This document shows, piece after piece, positions 59,428-64,000 of a stretch of 64,000 bases of DNA. The notes beneath the pieces are model-generated. The model saw only the letters and a list, made by a program, of their open reading frames with translations. It made no database searches and was not told where the DNA came from. The stretch spans positions 1,547,146 through 1,611,145 of the forward strand of contig NZ_JARADB010000002.1 in NCBI RefSeq assembly GCF_028765165.1, given 5' to 3'. This DNA comes from Paenibacillus sp. MAHUQ-63. Lineage in GTDB: Bacteria > Bacillota > Bacilli > Paenibacillales > NBRC-103111. A program made the position numbers and the translations under genes. How positions within the stretch are numbered: the stretch's first letter is position 1; each line of letters opens with the position of its first letter.

Positions 59428-60306
59428 GTGGAAAAGCTATCTGTCGGTGAAAAATCGTTTCATGTGGTGAACGTAACTTTGATGACCATTCTTTGCTTTT
59501 TGACACTGTATCCATTCGTGTATGTCGCTTTCTCGTCCTTAAGCGATCCAGGCATGCTCGCGCAGCATCGCGGCCTCCTGTGGAAGCCGTACGGCATCAG
59601 TCTGGCCGCATACAAAGCCGTTTTTTCCAACCCGAGCATTTTGAGCGGCTATCGCAACACACTTTTTTACGTCGTTGTCGGAACGTGTTTTAATATGGTG
59701 ATGACTGCGATTGGGGCGTACTTTCTTTCCAGAAGAAACGTCTTTTTCAAAAATGCGATTATGTTTATGATCGTCGTCACGATGTTCTTCCAAGGCGGTC
59801 TTGTTCCCAACTATCTTCTTGTCAGCAATTTAGGGTTGGTTGACACCGTGTGGGCGATGATTATTCCTGGAGCCATAAACACATGGAATTTGATCATTAT
59901 GCGAACCTCGTTCCAAGCCGTGCCGGTCAGTCTGGAAGAATCCGCGAAAATGGACGGGGCCAGCGAATGGACGATCATGTGGCGGATTATTATTCCTTTG
60001 TCGATTCCGGTCATGGCCGTTATGGTGCTTTTTTATGCCGTAGGGCACTGGAATGCATGGTTCAATGCTTTGATTTATTTGCGCAACCGCGACCTGTTCC
60101 CGCTGCAGCTCATCCTGCGCGAGATCCTGATTACGAACAGCACGGATAGTTTAACGACGAATGCTGCGGGCGTAGATAAAATGCCGATAGGCGAAACGAT
60201 CAAGTTTGCCACGATTATCGTTGCAACACTGCCTATACTTGTTCTGTATCCGTTCTTGCAAAAATATTTTGTTAAAGGAGTCCTGATCGGAGCACTGAAA
60301 GAATAG
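59428..60306 (+). CDS. Sugar ABC transporter permease (YtcP/LplC-like)
   Basis: 292 residues, six membrane helices. Opening VGEKSFHVVNVTLMTILCFLTLYPFVYVAFSSLSDP, EAA loop SLEESAKMDGASEWTIMWRIIIPLSIPVMAVM (about 168-199) and the end YPFLQKYFVKGVLIGALKE, which is the standard family ending. GTG 59428 has AAGGGGGAG upstream. Second permease half; 18 bases after the first permease stop. Confidence 0.92.
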   Translation: MEKLSVGEKSFHVVNVTLMTILCFLTLYPFVYVAFSSLSDPGMLAQHRGLLWKPYGISLAAYKAVFSNPSILSGYRNTLFYVVVGTCFNMVMTAIGAYFLSRRNVFFKNAIMFMIVVTMFFQGGLVPNYLLVSNLGLVDTVWAMIIPGAINTWNLIIMRTSFQAVPVSLEESAKMDGASEWTIMWRIIIPLSIPVMAVMVLFYAVGHWNAWFNALIYLRNRDLFPLQLILREILITNSTDSLTTNAAGVDKMPIGETIKFATIIVATLPILVLYPFLQKYFVKGVLIGALKE

Positions 60307-60382
60307 TTAAGAAAAGAAGGAAAATTGGAAGTTATTTCGAATAAAATATAACTATCTAAGACAATCAGAAGAGGTGACTCGT

Positions 60383-62689
60383 ATGCGGATAATCAAACGG
60401 ATTAATGGCAGCGCTTTCATCACCCTTTTGTTGTCTTATTTGGCTGTTTTCTTGTTCCCGCTGGTCCTGGGCTCGCTGCTTTACACGAAGACCAGCAACA
60501 TTATGGTGGATAATGCCAACCATGCGAATCTTGCGATGCTCGATCAGTTCCGCCAAGTGATGGACAGCAAGGTTAACGATATCGAGCAAATGTCTCAGCA
60601 AATCGCTTTGAATTCAAAGCTGCAGTGGCTGCTGAATAACGCGGATACGGCAGAAATGTCTGACGCCTATAAATTTGTGGAGTTTGTATCGGATCATATG
60701 TCCCGCTATCAGAATGTAAGTAATTTCATAAACGATTATTATATCTATTTCGAAACGAACGACACGGTGCTGCTGCCGACAGCCAAGACAACGGCGGACA
60801 CAGTGTTTAACCGGTTCTACCGCCCGGTCGGTTCCAGCTTTCATACATGGAGAAGCGGGCTAATAGATAGTCCTCATTACCAGGACTTTATTCCCGTTAC
60901 GTATGAGACGTCCAGCGGCAAGATGGATACCATCACCTACGTGCAGACGCTGCCTCTCGGGGAATTGAGAGACATTCGCGGAGCACTCGTTATTTTGCTG
61001 GATATGAATAAAATTCGCAGTATGCTGAGTGCAATCGAATCCGCCTACCAAAGCTCTGTGTTCATCCTCGATCGCCATGACCGGATCATTGTCGGGAAAG
61101 ATAATGAGTCGTTTCCTTGGGGTCAATACCAGCGCGAAGTCCAGGACGGGGTGCCGTACGAATATAAGGATCATGGTGTCGATAAAATGCTTTTACGCAC
61201 GGTATCCGCGAGCAGCGGATGGAAGTATATGCTGATCATGCCTAAGGATATCTACCTTGAAAAGGTCAATACATTGAAAAATTGGATGATCACCCTGCTT
61301 CTGATCTGCCTGATCGGAGGAGGATTGGCCATCGGATTCTGGCTGCACCGGAATTACACCCCGCTGCGGGATGTCATTCGCGTGCTTCAGAAGGAGAGGC
61401 CGGGGCGGACGACACCGCTGGCCAATGAATACGAATTTATTCGGGAAACGATTCGAATGACGATCGATGAAGAGCGGGAACTGCGGCACATACTGTCCCA
61501 GCAAACGCCTGTCATTCAAGCAAGCTTCCTCTCGCGCTTCGTACGAGGGCAAGTAGACGTTTCCCGAATGACAGAAGAATCGCTCCGGTTTATGAACATA
61601 CGCTTCATCTCGGAATATTTTGCTGTCATCTTAATTGATATCGCCGATTTCAGCCGTTTCAGCACCGATCAATCGGAACGGCAGTGGGCGCTGACGCGGT
61701 TTATTATTTCCAACATCGCCAATGATCTGATTCATGAGCGCGCTTGGGGGTACTCGGTAGATTTGGATCAGAACCGTATCGCGCTGCTTATCAATTTTTA
61801 TGATGAAAGGCATGATGCATTGCAGGAGCTGGACGACATCGCTGACAAACTCATGCAGGTCATGGAAATGAAGTTCAAAACCTATATGACGATTGCGATC
61901 GGGGATATGCACGAAGGCATGCACGGGATCGGCGAATCCTACTTCGAAGCGCTTAGCGCTCTGGATTACAAAATCTACAAGGGCCATAGCGCGATCATTC
62001 GTTACCAAGATATTGCCGAAACGGACCGGCATTATTATTATCCGATTGAAACGGAAATGCAATTGATCAATTTTACCAAGAGCGGGGATGTAGAGAATGT
62101 CGATAAATTAATCGGCAATTTGTTCCAGGCTCATTTTGACCAGCGGCGAATCACGCCTGAATTAGGAAGAAGTCTGTTCAATAATATGGTGAGCACCATA
62201 TGGAAAATAATTAATCCGATGGATCCGTATTACTGCGATGTGTTCGGCGAAGGTTTTGATCCGATCAAAGAGCTGTCCGCATGTTCAACCTTCGAGGAGA
62301 TGAAAGTCCAAATTCGCGGGTGGTTCCTCACGCTCTGCCGCTACTTGAACGAGAGCCGAAACCGCAATAGCCCACTGCTGTCTGAGCGAATTATTAAATA
62401 TATCGAGCAGCATTACGACGACGAAATGATAGGCTTGACGATGATCGCCGAGCAATTTCAATTAACACCGCCGTATTTGTCAGCACTTTTCAAGAAACAG
62501 ACAGGAATGAATTTGACGGATTACTTGACAAGAGTCCGCATCGAGGAAGCCAAGAAGCTTATGAAGGACAAGAAGCTGACCTTTACACAAATTGCGAATA
62601 AAATCGGCTACTCCAGCGATATTGGGTTTATTCGTGTATTTAAAAAATACGAAGGAGTGACTCCTGGTAAATACCGCGAATCCTTGTAG
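60383..62689 (+). CDS. Membrane-bound sensor-regulator with AraC-type HTH (YesN/YtdP type)
   Basis: 768 residues. Membrane helix at about 12-35, extracellular sensor of dCache type (about 36-295), second helix at about 300-325 (WMITLLLICLIGGGLAIGFWL), a cytoplasmic middle domain, and a C-terminal AraC pair of HTHs (about 667-768: IIKYIEQHYDDEMIGLTMIAEQFQLTPPYLSALFKKQTGMNLTDYLTRVRIEEAKKLMKDKKLTFTQIANKIGYSSDIGFIRVFKKYEGVTPGKYRESL). Such proteins bind ligand outside and activate adjacent importer and glycanase genes. ATG 60383 has GAGGTG 6 bases upstream. Immediately behind the importer genes, which supports regulation of that operon. Confidence 0.92.
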   Translation: MRIIKRINGSAFITLLLSYLAVFLFPLVLGSLLYTKTSNIMVDNANHANLAMLDQFRQVMDSKVNDIEQMSQQIALNSKLQWLLNNADTAEMSDAYKFVEFVSDHMSRYQNVSNFINDYYIYFETNDTVLLPTAKTTADTVFNRFYRPVGSSFHTWRSGLIDSPHYQDFIPVTYETSSGKMDTITYVQTLPLGELRDIRGALVILLDMNKIRSMLSAIESAYQSSVFILDRHDRIIVGKDNESFPWGQYQREVQDGVPYEYKDHGVDKMLLRTVSASSGWKYMLIMPKDIYLEKVNTLKNWMITLLLICLIGGGLAIGFWLHRNYTPLRDVIRVLQKERPGRTTPLANEYEFIRETIRMTIDEERELRHILSQQTPVIQASFLSRFVRGQVDVSRMTEESLRFMNIRFISEYFAVILIDIADFSRFSTDQSERQWALTRFIISNIANDLIHERAWGYSVDLDQNRIALLINFYDERHDALQELDDIADKLMQVMEMKFKTYMTIAIGDMHEGMHGIGESYFEALSALDYKIYKGHSAIIRYQDIAETDRHYYYPIETEMQLINFTKSGDVENVDKLIGNLFQAHFDQRRITPELGRSLFNNMVSTIWKIINPMDPYYCDVFGEGFDPIKELSACSTFEEMKVQIRGWFLTLCRYLNESRNRNSPLLSERIIKYIEQHYDDEMIGLTMIAEQFQLTPPYLSALFKKQTGMNLTDYLTRVRIEEAKKLMKDKKLTFTQIANKIGYSSDIGFIRVFKKYEGVTPGKYRESL

Positions 62690-62741
62690 CCATTTCAGCA
62701 ATTCAGCTGCTGCGCACATATGGATTCTTGATTACGTTGAA

Positions 62742-62777
62742 AACACATCGTCCCCTACATGGCGGTGTGTTTTTTTG
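62742..62777 (+). terminator. Intrinsic terminator after the AraC-type regulator
   Basis: AACACATCG / CGGTGTGTT, 9 pairs with one G-U around a 12-base loop, running into seven T. Confidence 0.8.
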
Positions 62778-62814
62778 ATTTCGAAATGTTGCGCCGCGGG
62801 AATGGGCTAGTTTG

Positions 62815-62844
62815 TGAATGCCCCATGCGCTATCCGCATATTTA
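62815..62844 (+). promoter_or_regulatory. Candidate sigma-G promoter of the third ger gene
   Basis: TGAATG (62815-62820), 16 bases, CATATTTA (62837-62844). Same spacing as at the second ger operon and close to TGAATA / CATACTA. Confidence 0.55.
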
Positions 62845-62897
62845 AGACGGAAAAAGGAAAAATATAGCTATTGTTCAGTTCGGGGGGCTAGGAAGTG

Positions 62898-64000
62898 ATG
62901 AAGTTTCGAAAAAAGATGCGGCGGGCGCCTGAATTCGACAGCATTCCCGAAGGTCTGGAGCCGCAGGAAGAAGAGAATCTCAGCTTAACTTCAGATCTAT
63001 CGCAGAATGAGCAGGTATTCGGCAGTATTTTCCACGGGAACACGGACATCATTTACCGCCACATTCGCAAAGATGGGGAAGTCCGCTGGCTTGTCATTTA
63101 TTTTTCTTCGCTAGTCGATGAAAAGGCAATGAACGATCATATTATCGCTCCCTTAGTCGCTGCTTCGACACAAAAAGAAGAAGGTACTTCCCAATCGGAT
63201 GAAATGTGGGATGAGAACCTGATCTCAATTGGGAAGACGATGACTTCTCGCCAAGTATCCGATATCATTCGGTATCTTCTAAATGGTCATGCGGCGATCT
63301 TCGCAAAAGGCACTCATACGGCGCTGGTCGCCCAGATCAGCGGGATTGCAAAGCGAAGCTTGGAGGAATCGTCGTCGGAGCCTGTGATTCGAGGACCCAA
63401 GGACGGCTTCATTGAGAACATTTACACGAATATCGGCCTGATCCGGAATCGGCTGAAAACCTCGCGGCTGAAAATGGAATCCATGATCATTGGGGAGCTT
63501 ACGCAAACCAATGTCGTTATCACTTATATAACGGGGCTAGCGTCCGAAGAGATGATTGATTCCGTTAAATCTAAATTGGCACAATCTCAAACGGACGGCA
63601 TCCTCGAATCAGGCTATATCGAGGAGTTCATTGAGGAGTACTCGTTCTCTCCATTTCCGCAAGTGAATACGACGGAGCGTCCTGATGTCGTAGTGGCCGC
63701 CTTGCTGGATGGGAAAATCGCCATATTGGTCGATACGACGCCATTTGTGTTAATTGTTCCGATGACATTTTGGGGCGGCATGCAGGCCAGTGAGGATTTC
63801 TATAATCGGAAGCCCATCGCCACATTTGTCCGATGGATTCGGTTTTTTTTCATAACGATTGCCATTTTTGCTCCCCCGTTATATGTAGCCATTACGACCT
63901 ATCATCAAGAGATGATTCCGACTAACCTCGTGCTCAGCATTGCCTCCTCCAGAGAAGACGTACCGTTTCCAGCTTTAATTGAGGCTATGTTTACGGAAAT
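62898..64000 (+). CDS. Spore germination receptor A subunit, partial (third ger locus)
   Basis: 367 residues visible, cut by the window end. An acidic, Glu-rich N-terminal extension (EFDSIPEGLEPQEEENLSLTSDLSQNEQVFGSIFHGNTDIIYRH) is longer than in the other two A subunits. Family signatures follow: GPKDGFIENIYTNIGLIRNRLKTSRLK, YSFSPFPQVNTTERPDVVVAALLDGKIAILVDTTPFVLIVPMTF, and the first membrane helices (FFFITIAIFAPPLYVAITTYHQEMIPTNL). ATG 62898 with AGGA about 5 bases upstream. B and C genes probably follow outside the window. Confidence 0.92.
   Translation, partial: MKFRKKMRRAPEFDSIPEGLEPQEEENLSLTSDLSQNEQVFGSIFHGNTDIIYRHIRKDGEVRWLVIYFSSLVDEKAMNDHIIAPLVAASTQKEEGTSQSDEMWDENLISIGKTMTSRQVSDIIRYLLNGHAAIFAKGTHTALVAQISGIAKRSLEESSSEPVIRGPKDGFIENIYTNIGLIRNRLKTSRLKMESMIIGELTQTNVVITYITGLASEEMIDSVKSKLAQSQTDGILESGYIEEFIEEYSFSPFPQVNTTERPDVVVAALLDGKIAILVDTTPFVLIVPMTFWGGMQASEDFYNRKPIATFVRWIRFFFITIAIFAPPLYVAITTYHQEMIPTNLVLSIASSREDVPFPALIEAMFTE

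Noticed and set aside
1-64000. CRISPR arrays, tRNA or rRNA genes, and complete insertion sequences
   Set aside because: No regularly spaced direct repeats, cloverleaf-like segments, rRNA motifs or transposase motifs were seen on either strand.

Overview
The window looks like chromosome of a spore-forming Firmicute of the Paenibacillus/Cohnella kind. This is inferred from gene content: three germinant-receptor (ger) loci, a Cse60 sporulation protein, large secreted glycanases ending in a FIMAH domain, an SLH surface protein, oligosaccharide ABC importers with two inner-membrane permeases and a separate lipoprotein, and a membrane-bound AraC-type sensor. Ribosome binding sites are strong AGGAGG types and TTG/GTG starts are common. 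I see no rRNA, tRNA, CRISPR array or complete insertion sequence.

Layout. 1-1854 (minus): the 5' part of a MutS2-like gene preceded by an 8-codon leader ORF and an intrinsic terminator, then a secreted SH3-like repeat protein. 2105-2653: VanZ-family protein. 2833-17498: a mannan-type glycan utilisation locus made of a GntR/LacI-type regulator with palindromic operators, GH125, two permeases, a binding lipoprotein, a secreted GH76-CBM6x3-FIMAH enzyme, an SLH protein and a secreted GH97. 17638-25165: housekeeping and stress genes (histidine phosphatase, WYL regulator, GyrI-like protein, SDR/LysR divergent pair, azoreductase-HD operon divergent from an Rrf2 regulator, MOSC protein). 25351-35052: two ger operons in opposite directions, with an MBL hydrolase, Cse60, two very short ORFs and a GreA/GreB-like protein between them. 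35315-42477: a four-gene operon (REC-degenerate GGDEF-REC, HEAT protein, processive GT2, anchored glycosidase-like protein) that looks like an exopolysaccharide system. 42616-47052: small genes, including an Asp/Glu racemase whose expected ATG is ATA.

47166-50594 is a zinc-starvation island. One Zur box controls a zinc-free L33 paralogue followed by two uncharacterised genes, one of them an AAA+ ATPase. A second Zur box controls what looks like the wreck of a cnt-type metallophore operon: fragments, one intact ABC ATPase and a broken MFS exporter. A HIT gene and a broken HAD phosphatase follow, then about 600 bases of decayed sequence. 52061-62689 holds a 1472-residue secreted GH43 multidomain protein, then a second sugar importer and its YesN-type membrane sensor-regulator. 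62898 to the end is the start of a third gerA gene.

The most notable signals are the leader-ORF attenuator in front of the MutS2-like gene, the Zur-controlled L33/unknown/AAA+ cassette next to the decayed metallophore locus, the exopolysaccharide operon, and a consensus catabolite-repression site inside the GH125 gene. All functional statements come from reading motifs and context; no database search was run.
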